A model generated the notes under the pieces. The model was not told the DNA's origin and did not search any database. It saw only the letters and a program-made list of their open reading frames with translations. From Stomoxys calcitrans (lineage: Eukaryota; Arthropoda; Insecta; Diptera; Muscidae), in the NCBI RefSeq assembly GCF_963082655.1, contig NC_081552.1, positions 182,078,571 through 182,142,570 on the forward strand: DNA of 64,000 bases. The letters run 5' to 3'. Position 1 is the first letter of the stretch; the number at the start of each line of letters is the position of its first letter. Shown piece by piece: positions 34,042 to 44,965 of the stretch. The position numbers and the translations under genes are program-made.

Positions 34042-34287
34042 CTTAGGTTAGGTTAGGTTGAAAAGAGGGTGCAGATATTAATCCGCCCTATGCCACTATG
34101 GACATACACTTAAGCCAGTAATCGGCTTGTTGTGCGCTCTTAAAACTATATAGTAACCTTTAAAAAGAAAATTTTAGGTTAGGAATTCCGTGCTACTTAC
34201 AAAATCCTTAATTGTTTTCAATATCACTACCCTAAGTTGGTTCATGTCTGGTATTGTGCCTCCAATTAAGTGCCAGTGTTAGACCCT
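34042..34287 (-). mobile_element. LINE-alpha copy D, 3' end only
   Basis: On the minus strand this is the last roughly 245 bp of LINE-alpha: TTAGGGTAGTGATATTG, AATTAAGGATTTTGTAAGTAGC, CGCACAACAAGCCGATTACTGG and the CAACCTAACCTAACC tail. It is a typical 5'-truncated copy. Confidence 0.85.
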
Positions 34288-34288
34288 T

Positions 34289-34860
34289 TCAAAAAAGAAA
34301 AACACATTAAATTTAAAAAAATGCATGAAATCATGATTTAAATCAATAGTACTGTCCATATAATTTAATGTTTGAAGATTATTTCATGCAAATGTTGACC
34401 GTAACTGCGCCCCAAGTCGTCCATACGCTTAGTCCAATTTTGGCATATTCCCTTCAACATTTCGGCCGGTATCTCACGAATAAATACTTCAATGTTGTCT
34501 TCCAATGCGTCAGTTGAAGCGGGTTTGTCTGTATAGACATGAGCTTTAACATAGGCCCACAAAAAATTGTCTAAAGGCGTTAAATCGCTCGTTCTAGGCG
34601 ACCAATTGGCCGGTTCCGAACGTGAAATAAAATGCTCACCGAGGCGAGCTCTCGATAAGTCCATTGTCACGGGTGCTGTGTGGCACCGTCTTGTTGAAAC
34701 CACATGTCAAGCAAGTCAAGCTCTTGCATTTTACGTTACGATTCGCATCATCTTTGAAGAAGTACGGTCCAATGAGGCCACCATCACATTTCCTCCTCCC
34801 TCGGATTCAAGATTGGCCGCTTCACTGGAAACAGACCATAAACCGCCTATAGAATAATTT
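34289..34860 (-). pseudogene. Mariner/Tc1-like transposase fossil, copy 2
   Basis: An open frame at 34365-34703 encodes the C-terminal half: CHTAPVTMDLSRARLGEHF, NWSPRTSDLTPLDNFLWAYV, HVYTDKPASTDALEDNIE and the end CQNWTKRMDDLGRSYGQHL. It keeps the DLTPLD block with the presumed third catalytic Asp that copy 1 has lost. The Gln-Asp-Gly box with the second Asp is disrupted (MVSTRRCHTA), and only traces of the N-terminal part survive to 34860. Terminal repeats were not identified. Confidence 0.85.
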
Positions 34861-35021
34861 TATTTCAGTTATCTTTAAGTGGCTGTAAAAACATTGAGTA
34901 AATAGATACCTGTAAAGAGAATCAAAGATATTTTGGTGGATCGAAATAAAATAGCACGTCTGATTGCTTCACACATCGTTCAACAAAGAATAGGAGCATA
35001 AATACTACACTAATGAGACCA

Positions 35022-35170
35022 CCACGGCGCAGAGGATAGCATGTCCGCCTATGACGCTGAATGCCTGGGTTCGAATACTGGCGAGAACATCAGTAAAATG
35101 TTCTGCGTTGGTTATCCCCTCCAAATGCTGGTGACATTTGTGAGGTCTCTAAATGACTAAAGTGGCGGAA
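35022..35170 (+). mobile_element. SINE with a clear tRNA-like head
   Basis: GGCGCAGAGGATAGCATGTCCGCC (A-box region) and GGGTTCGAATACTGG (B box) are followed by GGTTATCCCCTCCAAATGCTGG and CATTTGTGAGG. The body is lost after about 150 bp. It does not fold as a functional tRNA: the anticodon arm and acceptor pairing are not conserved. Confidence 0.8.
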
Positions 35171-35614
35171 TCCATATCTCTGAAAGCATTCATTTCCGTA
35201 TCCTCTTTTTTGTGTAATGGCTCCATAACTCTTTTCAATCTTTGGGGAATGTCCATTGGTTATGGTCTGCGTCAATGTATTAGAGCTCCACCGAATGTGG
35301 TAGCCTCTGGTGTCATGTATTAGAGACATGTATAAATAATTCAAAAGTAGATACACTCATATGTTTCAATGTGTACACTGACATAAAGTTGCAGAAATAA
35401 AAGAGAAAACAAGGAATCGGATTGCATTTACAATGATGCACAATGCATTGGGGATATGTTGTATAGCCAGGGTTAACTCGAACTCAAGTGTGAGTTACCT
35501 CGAACTCAAGTGTGAGTCTGAGGTAACCTTACTGTTGAAATATGGGTCGTTTGCTAAAAATGATTAGATATGCCAGTGTGAACACTTCTTATCAACTACT
35601 CTGTATTTCCTATT
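35171..35614. other. Unassigned; contains a short direct repeat
   Basis: CTCGAACTCAAGTGTGAGT occurs twice back to back near 35476-35518. Otherwise nothing recognised. Confidence 0.5.
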
Positions 35615-35746
35615 ACTATACCCTCCACCATAGGATGGTGTAATACTTATTTCGTCATTCCGTTTACAACTCATTGATATATTGATCTGAAACCCAACAA
35701 AGGAAATATATTCTTGATGGTTTTGACATTCTTCGTCGATTTAGCC

Positions 35747-35970
35747 ATGTCCGTCCGTCCGTCTGTCCAACCGTCTGTCCGTCTATCCGTCCATCTGTCC
35801 GTCTATTCGCCTGTCTGTCCGTCCATCCATCCGTCTATCTGTCCATATGTCCGTCCATCCGTCTGTCTGTCCGTCACTCCGTCCGTCTATCCGTCCGTCT
35901 ATCCGTCCGTCTATCCGTCCGTCTATCCGTCCGTCTATCCGTCCGTCTATCCGTCCGTCTGTCTGTCGAA
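35747..35970 (+). repeat. (GTCY)-derived minisatellite
   Basis: About 225 bp of GTCC/GTCT/ATCC tetranucleotides, the second half a regular 12-bp unit GTCCGTCTATCC repeated about eight times. It is the expanded proto-microsatellite of a mini-me-type element. The frames across it (Tyr-Pro-Ser-Val or Gly-Arg-Ile-Asp repeats) are not genes. Confidence 0.95.
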
Positions 35971-36210
35971 AGCACGCAAACATTCGAAGAAATTTATGCA
36001 TAAAAACTTCTTAATAGAGCAGGTCTGTTGGGATTGTAAATGGACCAAATCGGTTCATGTTTTGATATATTGTAGCTGCCATTTACACCGATCTCGGATC
36101 TTGACTTCATGAGTCACTAGAGGGCGCTATTATTTTCCAATTTGGCTGAAATTTTGCCTGGAGGTGCTTTTGATTGACCATCAATAACTGTGTCAAGTAT
36201 AGCCCAAATC

Positions 36211-37970
36211 TAACATTTCTTGACATTGAAGGTTTTTTCAATAATGTAAATCCAACGTCAATCATGAAGGAGCTGGATTTACTAGGCATCATCAACTTAA
36301 TAACTTACTTACTAAAAGATGCATTGCGGCAGGCTTGGGATCTGTGGCTCCAAAAATTTTTTTTTTTTAATTTTGGAACATAGCCATATACTATACATTA
36401 TTGTCTCTTGAAGAAAAGGGTATAAAAGTGGTGGCGTATACTGACGACGTGGCAATTGCGGCTAGGGGAAGTTTCCCAGCACTTTTAGAGATATACTCTA
36501 GGAAGCCGGTGCCACAAGGGCACTCCCTGAGACTCTCCACTTGATAGCGCTGATTGCCCACGACTGCAATTGCTGGTACTCTGTATGGAGCATTCCACTA
36601 TCCGCAACCTGTGGTCGCGCCCGGAAACTCGCAGCTAAGCTTCTCGTGATGACGAAGAACGCCACAGAGATTGGAGTTCAAAGTTCCAGCCTGTGTGATA
36701 TTCACAGCTATTCCATGTCGGGATGCTATATGGTGTTGTGGTTTGGTGGACGGCGCTTCTTAAATCCACCTACTGTTCAAAAGTCAACTGGATCCAAAGG
36801 ATGGCTTGCTTGTGCATCACAACCGCACTGAGGACGACACCACTGATCCACTGAATGTAATGCTACATCTAATGCCTCTGGACATTGTGGCTGAACAAAT
36901 TGCAGCGACCGCTGCCGTTTGGCTAGTGTTGGCATGTGGCGGCTACGGACACTGTGTTATCCTTGTTATATTGTCCGATGTTCCAGGCAGTTTGGTTTAC
37001 ACCCTGCCTGAACCGCTTTTGATAAAACGTACTGTACCACTATTCCTGAAAGAACCGATTCGGACTACGATATTCCTGGTAATGGAAGTTACTAGACGAC
37101 CAGATGGGTTTTGGGGTGTACTCTAAAGACCAAGAACTGGTCATATCGAAAAGGTTACCCGACCACTGCAGTGCCTATCAAGCGGAGATCCTTGCAATTA
37201 AGGAAGTGGTGGAGTGGCTGGGATATAATGTCATTAAAACGATTGGCATAAATACAGACAGTCGGGCAGCTGGAGAACGTATTTCTAAACACAAAAACCG
37301 CCCTCGACTGTCGTAGATCTCTCAACGAGATGGCTGAAAAGTTCAAATTTCACCTGTTCTGGGTGCCGGGCCACAAAGACATCCGGGCCACAGAGACATC
37401 CCAGGGAATTCCAAAGCAGACGAGCTTGAGAGACTAGGAACTACCTTACACATTGCAGGGAAACTGGAATCTGTTGGTATGTATCTAGCGATATATAAGC
37501 TAAGTTGTCAAGACCTGTCCCGAAGGACAGCGAATGATAGATGATTACAAACAGGCGTTTGTGAGCATTCCAAAACTATGCGGCCTAATCTAGACTTGAA
37601 GATGTCAACTGCTTTGATGTCATTGGCTAGAACAGACGTCTCAGTCAATGTGTCCATCATGACAGGTCACTATCTAATCGGAAAACATGCTGACAGACTG
37701 AAGTTTGCCAGCAACAATACCTTCTGTGTATGTGTCCCGCACTAGCAGTCAGAAGGAGATTCACTTTAGGTTCTCATTTCATTGAGAACCTGTCTGATTT
37801 AGCGGATGTGAACATTCGCAAGCTGTTGAGCTTTTTAAAGCAATCTGGATAGTTCAACGGAAGGAACCAGAAGGCATCTTCCTTCTTTTGTTCCTGTGGT
37901 ATCACAATGAACGAAAACGTCTATGTGAGTCTGATGGCCGACTGTCAATTAAATCTAATCTAACGTAACC
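36211..37970 (+). mobile_element. LINE-beta, 5'-truncated copy with target duplication
   Basis: It begins in RT motif A (FLDIEGFFNNVNPTSIMKEL) and runs to the 3' end (...TCTAATCTAACGTAACC). Flanks TATAGCCCAAATC (36198-36210) and TATGGCTCAAATC (37971-37983) are a 13-bp target duplication with two differences. RT retains VVAYTDDVAIAARG (about 36432-36475), the YxDD catalytic box. RNase H residues are visible in SAYQAEILAIKEVVEW, INTDSRAAGE and the GHRDIPGNSKADELE block (about 37170-37430). Frameshifts and a T run near 36360 break it. Confidence 0.88.
37104..37440 (+). pseudogene. LINE-beta RNase H domain remnant
   Basis: Frame 37104-37316 carries GVYSKDQELVISKRLPDHCS, QAEILAIKEV (catalytic Glu) and NTDSRAA (catalytic Asp). 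After a stop, the His/Asp block PGHRDIPGNSKADE appears in another frame near 37390. A TSD-less GGGCCACA duplication lies at 37368-37395. Non-functional. Confidence 0.75.
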
Positions 37971-39023
37971 TATGGCTCAAATCGGTTCATAACCTTCCAT
38001 ATAAACCGATAACGGATCTTGACTTCTTAAGCCGATAGAGATATCCAATTTGGCTGAAACTTTGCACGAAGTGTTTTGGCTCAACCATCAACATATGAGC
38101 CAGGTATCGTTCAATGACCTGCTAGAACTCCCATAGAAACCGATATCGGATCTTGATTTCTTGAGTCGATAGAGGGAGCTGTTATTTTCCAATTTGGTTG
38201 AAATTTTTCATGAAGTGTTTTGGTTAAACCTTCAACAACTGTGCCAAGTATGGTTCAATAAGGTTAATAACCTGAGATAGCTCCCATACAAAACGAGTGG
38301 GGATCCTGACTTCTTAAGCCGCTGGAAGGCGCAATTATTATCGGATTTGGCTGAAGCTGCGCATGAAGTGTTTTGGTTTCACTGTCAATAACTGTGCCAA
38401 GCGGTTCAATAAGGTTAATAACCTGATGTAGCTCCCATATAAACCGATATAGGATCTTGACATCTTGAGCCTCTAGAGGGCGCTTTTACATTCTGATTTG
38501 GCTGAAAGTTTGATCCAAATGTTTTATTTTGACTTTCTATAACTGTGCTAAGTATGGTCCAAATCGGTTCACAACCTGATATAGTTCCAGTATAAACCCA
38601 TATATGGATTATATTTCTTTGGCCTCTAGAGGGAGCAATTCTTATCCGATATGGCTGAAACTTTGCGCAACTACTTCTTGTATGACCCTTACCATACGTG
38701 TTAACCTGAATCGGCCTATAACCTGATATAGCTCCAATATAAACAGCTCTCCCAATTTTAATTCTTCAGCCACTATAGGGAGCAATTCTTATCCGATTTC
38801 GCTGAAATTTTGCACAATGAAATCCAATTTGGTCTCCAACAGCAATACCAAGTATGGCCCTTATTGGTTCATAATTTGGTATAGCTCAAATAGCATAACA
38901 ACTCCTTTCCATTATCCTTTGTTTGTCTATAACAAGATATCGGCCAAAGAACTTGAAAAATGCAATCCATTGTGAAGGGTGTATAAGAATCGGCCCGGCC
39001 GATCCTAGCACGCTTTTATTTGT

Positions 39024-39964
39024 TTTAAAACGTTTTTTCTAAAGTTCAACCTTTATGCCTCCTTTTTGCAGCATGGTTGTCATTCCCTTACAAAGGTCCA
39101 TCAAATGCATATTGGTTCATTCCATTTTTCCTTTCAAAGGGAAAATTTCCACAGTATGAAGTAACGTAAGTTACCCTATGTTGGGTAAGATGATAGTGGT
39201 AGTCCGATTTTAATTTCTTTTCATAAATTTAACTAAGAGCAATGGCAACTCTGTAATACCCAAAGTTTTCTCTACGGAGATTGTTTGACTTTTTGTATTT
39301 AATAATTTGTTTCAAATTGACATTGCAAGTTTGCATTTGGAATAGATGGAACTCGATGAAATGCAAGCTGGAATGTATTTGTCCACTTTTTTGTTGGCCT
39401 CCAGGAGGCTAGTGTATGAAGATGAATACATTTATACATACTATGATTACAGCTGTTGCTTGGAGGTTTATCTGGATTTGGATATTTTTAGCGACAACGA
39501 CCATTTTGGAAACCACAAAAAAGCCTGAGGTTGTGATTTTCTATGTGACTTTCAATTCAAACATTCATGATGTTTAAGCCCCTGTCGCAATATGAAAGTA
39601 GGTTAAAACCACATCCGTCATACATTCTGGCTTAAATTTTTTTCCAATTGGCATAGAATCGACCAAATAACAACTCCCCATAGCTTTATGTACATGAGTG
39701 TGTATGTGTATGTTTTAAGTTGATTGCCTTGCTATTGCTAAGGAAATTGAATCCTTTGTCAATAAGAGAAAAAAAGTAAAATTGTTGTCATTGTTTTCTA
39801 CGGTACGGTTTGTCGTACCCTTGGGTGAAGACAATTTTAGGCCTTCCAAGTGGAAACAAAACCGTTTACTTGCCTTGTGATTAGACTCAATTGTACGGCT
39901 AATTGCTTTTGAAATTTAAAACAAAGAATGTGCACATCTACTTCCCAAAACATATTGAATTCCA
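39024..39964. other. Unassigned non-coding stretch
   Basis: No repeat family recognised. A 60-codon frame at 39346-39528, rich in Asp and Tyr, has no recognisable domain and no supporting context. Confidence 0.45.
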
Positions 39965-39965
39965 A

Positions 39966-40588
39966 AAGCGCCTAAGTGCGAAGTTCAGGCGGGCCGAATT
40001 TTGGATACCCACTACCTCGGGTATATGTGTAAACCACATTTCGTCATAATCTTGTAAAGAATGCATTATTTATGCACCCATAGCAGCCATATCCAAATAG
40101 GGTCCGATTTGGACCACATTCGGCACGAACATTGAGTGGTCTAGTAAATAAAAGTCACTGTTCAATTTTGGCTCAATATTGTTGTTCTTTTGGCAGCTAT
40201 CTCCAAATAAACGCCGATCTGAACCATATAAGACACGAATGTCGATAAGCCTCAATTATTCGCTGTTTCAAATTTCAGCGAAATCGGATAATAAAATTCT
40301 TCTATATGGGGGTTACATCAAAGTATAGTCCAATATAGCCCATCTTCGAACTTACCCTGCCTATGAACAGAAAAAGAATCTATGCAATGTTCCAGCTCAA
40401 TATCTCTATTTCTAAAGACTGTAGCTTGAATTCAGCAGACAGACGGACGGACATGGGTAGATTGTCTTATATTTTTACGACGATCAAGAATATATATACT
40501 TTATAGGGTCGGAAATGGATATTTCGATGTGTTGCAAATGGAATGACAACATGAATATACCCCCATCCTTCGGTGGTGGGTATAAAAA
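39966..40588 (-). mobile_element. Short complete HINE, CCACCAC subfamily, reverse
   Basis: Read on the minus strand: head TATACCCACCACCGAAGGATGG (ending 40588), core TTCTTGATCGTCGTAAAA after (TA)n, GTCCGTCCGTCTGTC, two to three monomers, and tail CCGAGGTAGTGGGTATCC with TTCGGCCCGCCTGAAC. The inverted match between head ATACCCACCACC and tail GGTAGTGGGTAT has one mismatch. Confidence 0.88.
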
Positions 40589-40956
40589 AATGCCCTCACC
40601 ATATACGCTCTTTATTTATTTGCTCCATTTTCGATTAGAGGCAAAATATGTAAAAAAGACATGGTTCAAGAAGTGTTTGGGGGACATGTCCTAAAATTGA
40701 AAAATCTTTGGAATAATTCTATAACATTTGAATAGATAGAGATATCTACACGAAACTTGACGTAGTGAACATGGAGATAGTTTATGTTGGTCACCTCGAG
40801 CATTTCAAATTTTGAAATGCTACCAAATAGGCATTTATAGACCGATCGTCATGATTCTTTTGTAAAAGATAGAGCTCGCAAAAGATAGAGCTACGAAAAA
40901 CATGCGTAAACGTTTTGAATATCTGTAACGGTTTATGAGATATTGAAGTTGCAACA
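40589..40956. other. Spacer between two opposed HINEs
   Basis: About 370 bp with no recognised feature, flanked by the heads of a minus-strand and a plus-strand HINE. Confidence 0.5.
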
Positions 40957-42176
40957 ATTTTTATACCCACCACCGAAGGATGGGGGTAAATTCATTTTGT
41001 CATATATATATATATATAAAGTATATATATTCTTGATCAGCGTAAAAATCCAAGACGATCTAGACATGTCCGTCCGTCTGTCTGTTGAAATCACGCTACA
41101 GTCTTTAAAAATAGATATATTGAACTGAAATTTTGCATAGATTCTTTCTTTGTCCATAAGCAGGTTAAGTTCGAAGATGGGCTATATTAGACTATATATT
41201 GATATAGCCCCCATATAGACCGATCGGCCGATTTAGGGTCTTAGGCCCATAAAAGCCGCATTTATTATCCGATTTTGCTGAAATTTGGGACAGTGAGTTA
41301 AGATAAGCCCCTTGACTTACTTCTGCAATATGGCAAATCGGTCCAGATTTGGATATAGCTGCCACACAGACCGATCTCTCGGTTCTTGGTTTTGGGACCA
41401 TAAAAGGCGCATTTATTTTCCGATGTCGCTGAAATTTAAGACAATGAGTTGTGTTAGGCTCTTCGACGTCCTTCTTTAATTTAGCCCAGATCGGTCCAGA
41501 TTTGAATATAGCTGCCATATAGACCAATCTCTCGATTTAAGGTTTTGGGTCCTTAAAAGGCGCATTTATTGTCCGAAATTTGGGACAGTGCGTCGTGTTA
41601 GACCTTTCGACATCCTCCTTCAATTTGGCCCAGATCGGTTCAGATGTGGATATAGCTGCCATATAGACCGATTCGCCGATTTAGGGTCTTAGGCCAATAA
41701 AAGCCACATTTATTATCCGATTTCGCTGAAATTTGGGACAGTGCGTCGTGTTAGGCCCTTCGACATCCTTCTTCAATTTGACCCAAATCGGTCCAGATTT
41801 GGATATAGCTGTCATATAGACTGATATCTCGATTTAAAGTCTTGGCCCCCATAAAAGGCGCATTTAAAATCCGATTTCACTGAAATTTGACACAGTGGCT
41901 TATGTTAGGCTTTCGACATTCGTGTCGTATATGGTTCAGATCGGTTTATTTTTAGATATAGCTACTAAAATGACCAGTATTTTTTTATACACAATTGAAA
42001 AATGATTTGTACTTATTAGTATTTGGTCCAAATCGGAACATATTTCGATATAACTACTATGGGACATTAGGCATGCAATTTTCATCGGATTTTGATGACA
42101 AGTGGTTCACATATATACCCGAGCTGTTGGGTATCCAGAGTTCGGCCCGGCCGAACTTAACGCCTTTTTACTTGTT
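40957..42176 (+). mobile_element. Complete HINE, CCACCAC subfamily
   Basis: Head TATACCCACCACCGAAGGATGG, (TA)n (about 41002-41030), core, GTCCGTCCGTCTGTCTG, six monomers (GCATTT landmarks at 41258, 41409 and 41562, then 41706 and 41860, spacing 144-154), tail GAGCTGTTGGGTATCC, hairpin TTCGGCCCGGCCGAA and CGCCTTTTTACTTG. Confidence 0.9.
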
Positions 42177-42287
42177 TTGAAGTCAGTCAATGTGTCGTCG
42201 CCATTTTTGGAACTGTTACACTATTTCTTTACCACTTGCAAATCCGTTTAGACCATTGGAAAGGTAACAAAATTCTCCGAATAATAA

Positions 42288-42832
42288 AACAAGCGAAAGC
42301 GTACTAAATTCGGCCGGGCCGAATCTTGAGAACCCACCACCATGGATTCTGCTAAAATATGGGAGCAATATCTGGTTATAGGACAGTACTTGGTACAGTT
42401 ATTTAGAGTCATAACAAAACACTACATAAAAAATTTCAGTCAAATCGGACAAAAATTGCGGCTTCCAGGGGCTCAAGAAATCAGATCGAGATATCGGTTT
42501 ATATGGGAGCTATATCTGGTTGTAGACCGATTTGGACCGCACTTGGCACAGTTGTTGGAAGTCATAACAGAACACTACAAGCAAAATTTCAGCCAAATCG
42601 GACAAAAATTGGGACTTGCAAGGGCCCAAGAAGTCAAATCGAGATATCGGTTTATATGAGAGCTATATCAGGTTATAGAATGATTTGGACCATACTTCTC
42701 GCAGTTGTTGTAAGTCATAACAGAGCACTACATGAACTATTTCAGCCAGATCGGACAAAAATTGCGGCTTCCAGGGGCTCAAGAATTCAAATCGTGAGAT
42801 TGGTTTATATGGGAGCTATATCGATATTTGAT
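42288..42832 (-). mobile_element. HINE, reverse, 5' part missing
   Basis: The plus strand shows the reversed tail (AAATTCGGCCGGGCCGAATC, then AACCCACCACCATGG) and four monomers with TTATATGGGAGCTATATC and CAAATCGGACAAAAATTG; spacing 143 and 153 bp. No head. A reading frame runs through two monomers only because the period is a multiple of three. Confidence 0.82.
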
Positions 42833-43088
42833 AATTTAGAAATAAATTGTTTTTTTTTTTCTAAAGGAGAGAAAAATCCAAAAATAAAAAAAAAAATTGC
42901 TCCACCTAGTTACCATTTTTTTTCACAAATGTTGACCTTGTGAGCCATAACTAAGCACCTAAATGGCGTAGCACCCTTTTCAATTATTTGTTTCATAGGC
43001 CGAACACTTAGCCGTTTAAAGAACTCAATAATCTTTTTAAATTGATTTCTGGAATAAGAAAACTCAAACCGCACCACTGTGCGACGCC
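42833..43088. other. Unassigned stretch
   Basis: A+T-rich with T and A runs. Nothing recognised. Confidence 0.4.
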
Positions 43089-43565
43089 CAAAGTTGGATG
43101 TAATGCTTCCTCAGAAATCCAGTTATGTATTTTTAGTCCTAGCAGGAAATTGGTGAGGTAAGGTTAGGTTGAAAAGAGGGTGCAGATATTAATCCGCCCC
43201 ATGCCTCTATGGACATACAGTAGTCGGCTTGTTGTGTGCTCCAAATACAAAAAAAAAAAAAATACCTCGAAAAAGAATTCCGTGCTACTTACAAAATCCT
43301 TAATTGTTTCCATGCCACGCACCTAATTTGGGTCATGTCTGGAATGGTATCCCCACCTAAGCGCCGGTATCTGTTAGACACGAAAGCCGGGCAATGAGAA
43401 AAGAAATGCTCCAACGTCTCATCATCTATCCCGCATGCTCTACACATGCTATCTCGTGATGCACCGATTTTATATAAGAGAGCTCGTAGTTCTATGTGTC
43501 CCGTTATGACACCAATAGCTATACTGACCTCCTTCTAACTTCCATTCAGTAATAGCCTCGTCTTC

Positions 43566-43950
43566 TCAGGATCTGGATCCCCCATAGGATTTTGCCGTCC
43601 TACCGACCTTTTCGCTGTTCCACAGGGTTGCATGCACATTCGTCGCCCATGCCCTTAACTTGAACTGCCGCGACATGAAAGGTTTCGGGCTAACCAAGTT
43701 TATTGACGGCAGTCCTCTGGCCTTCACCGCCAAATCGTCTGCCATTTCATTTACACTTACTCCGTTATGGCTCGGCACCCAAACGATGCGGATTTTCCCA
43801 TCCTCAGAGAAGGCGTTAATCTCCATCTTACACTGTAAGACTATTCGTGACCTTACCGTCCTAGTTGTTATTGCTCTTATGGCCATTTTACTGTCCGTAA
43901 AGATGTTCGCACTCGACTTATGGTTAGGCAGTCTTAAACTAATCTCAGTT
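43566..43950 (-). pseudogene. LINE-alpha RNase H remnant
   Basis: The frame from 43886 down to 43566 reads MAIRAITTRTVRSRIVLQCK, then KIRIVWVPSHNGVSVNEMAD (His and Asp of the active-site region) and KARGLPSINLVSPKPF. The TDS block just upstream lies near 43900. Confidence 0.78.
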
Positions 43951-44144
43951 CCTGCTTCTCAATGTAGACCCCCAGGCCCACTCTGTCCTCTAGCTTTGAT
44001 CCATCCATGCAACATGATCTTCCGGATTGCATACTAGGGTTCCGTCAATCCAAGACTGTGCCGCTGGCAGCAATGCCTCGCACTCGACCTTATGTGTAGT
44101 CCCAAGTATCAGATCGGAAACCTCTTTCCTTTCTTCCAGGTTTC

Positions 44145-44576
44145 TTATCGTCGCCTCGTTTCTACCGCGATGGTATGAACTGCATCCATTCTCAATTCTT
44201 TCACCATCGCCCCAAGTCTCATAGCCGCAGTGACTGCCTCACACTTAATCTGTCTGTGTATCGGTCGGATATCTACAATAGCCCCCTGTGCCCTAGTGGA
44301 CGTGGTCCTCATCTCTCCACCTATGAAAAGACAACATGTTCTCTTAACCTGTTGTATGGTCCTTATGTTGCACTTTTTCTCCATAGCAGTCAACCAAACT
44401 ACTGAGGCGTAAATAAGTATCAGTCTAATCACGATCCTGTAGATCCATTGGACTATCTTCGGTTTCAGGCTCCATTTCGAGCCTACGGCCCGTCTACATA
44501 GTGCCCAACATATTTGTGCCTTGTCAGTACGCTCCCGAATGTGACACTTCCAATTCAGTTTCCTGTCCAAGATCAC
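44145..44576 (-). pseudogene. LINE-alpha RT thumb region
   Basis: A 143-codon frame matches the region after the RT palm: ILDRKLNWKCHIRERTDKAQ, ALCRRAVGSKWSLKPK, IVIRLILIYASVVWLTAM and AIVDIRPIHRQIKCEAVTAA. This is the longest intact LINE-alpha frame in the window. Confidence 0.82.
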
Positions 44577-44965
44577 ACCTAAATATTTGATCTTGTCAGA
44601 TATCGAAATCGTCTTATTGAGGAAACGTGGTGCGTTAAATTAGCCCGCCTTCGTCTTCCTCGTGGACAGGCATATTTCAGTCATCTCTGGATTAACATTG
44701 AGACCTCTGGGTCTAGCCCAGTCATATGCCAAATGCAAGACCCTTTCGCCCCTTCTGCATAGCTGGTTCAAAGTTGGATGTAGTGTTTTCTCAGGAATGC
44801 AATTTAGTTTTTTAGGTCCTAGTTTGAAATTGATAATCTAAGTATACATTTTTATAGAGTTTATTACAAAACCACAAACTGTACCCTGCACTACTACTGT
44901 GGCTGTGATAAAAAGTGTTGTTTTACTCGGAACTTACTGCGGGTTTGCCATAGCCATGTCCGTCT

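Larger units (their letters stand above)
35616..39023 (+). mobile_element. HINE with expanded GTCY tract, split by LINE-beta
   Basis: Head CTATACCCTCCACCATAGGATGG, core TTCTTGATGGTTTTGACA, a very long (GTCY)n tract (35747-35970), one monomer, then LINE-beta at 36211-37970. The monomers resume at 37971 with GGCTCAAATCGGTTCATAACC, and seven or so units lead to the tail GAAGGGTGTATAAG, TCGGCCCGGCCGATCC and CACGCTTTTATTTG. The element without the LINE is about 1.65 kb. Confidence 0.87.
43155..44768 (-). mobile_element. LINE-alpha copy B, 5' truncated
   Basis: On the minus strand: RT C-terminal part (LNVNPEMTEICLSTRKTKAG near 44650-44710), thumb (frame 44145-44576: MILDRKLNWKCHIRERTDKA, RTCCLFIGGEMRTTSTRA), RNase H (43566-43950), Cys/His finger CRACGIDDETLEHFF (about 43390-43450) and 3' UTR ending in CAACCTTACCTCACC. 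It is less decayed than copy A. It is flanked by a 62-bp imperfect direct repeat. Confidence 0.87.

Noticed and set aside
35022..35100. Possible tRNA gene
   Set aside because: A- and B-box-like words are present, but the cloverleaf arms and acceptor pairing are not, and the same head occurs attached to a common 3' body at other loci: a SINE.
35714..36112. 132-codon frame with Tyr-Pro-Ser-Val repeats
   Set aside because: It is the expanded GTCY/GTCCGTCTATCC minisatellite read in frame.
39346..39528. 60-codon Asp/Tyr-rich frame
   Set aside because: Too short, no family recognised, no upstream signal or neighbouring exon.
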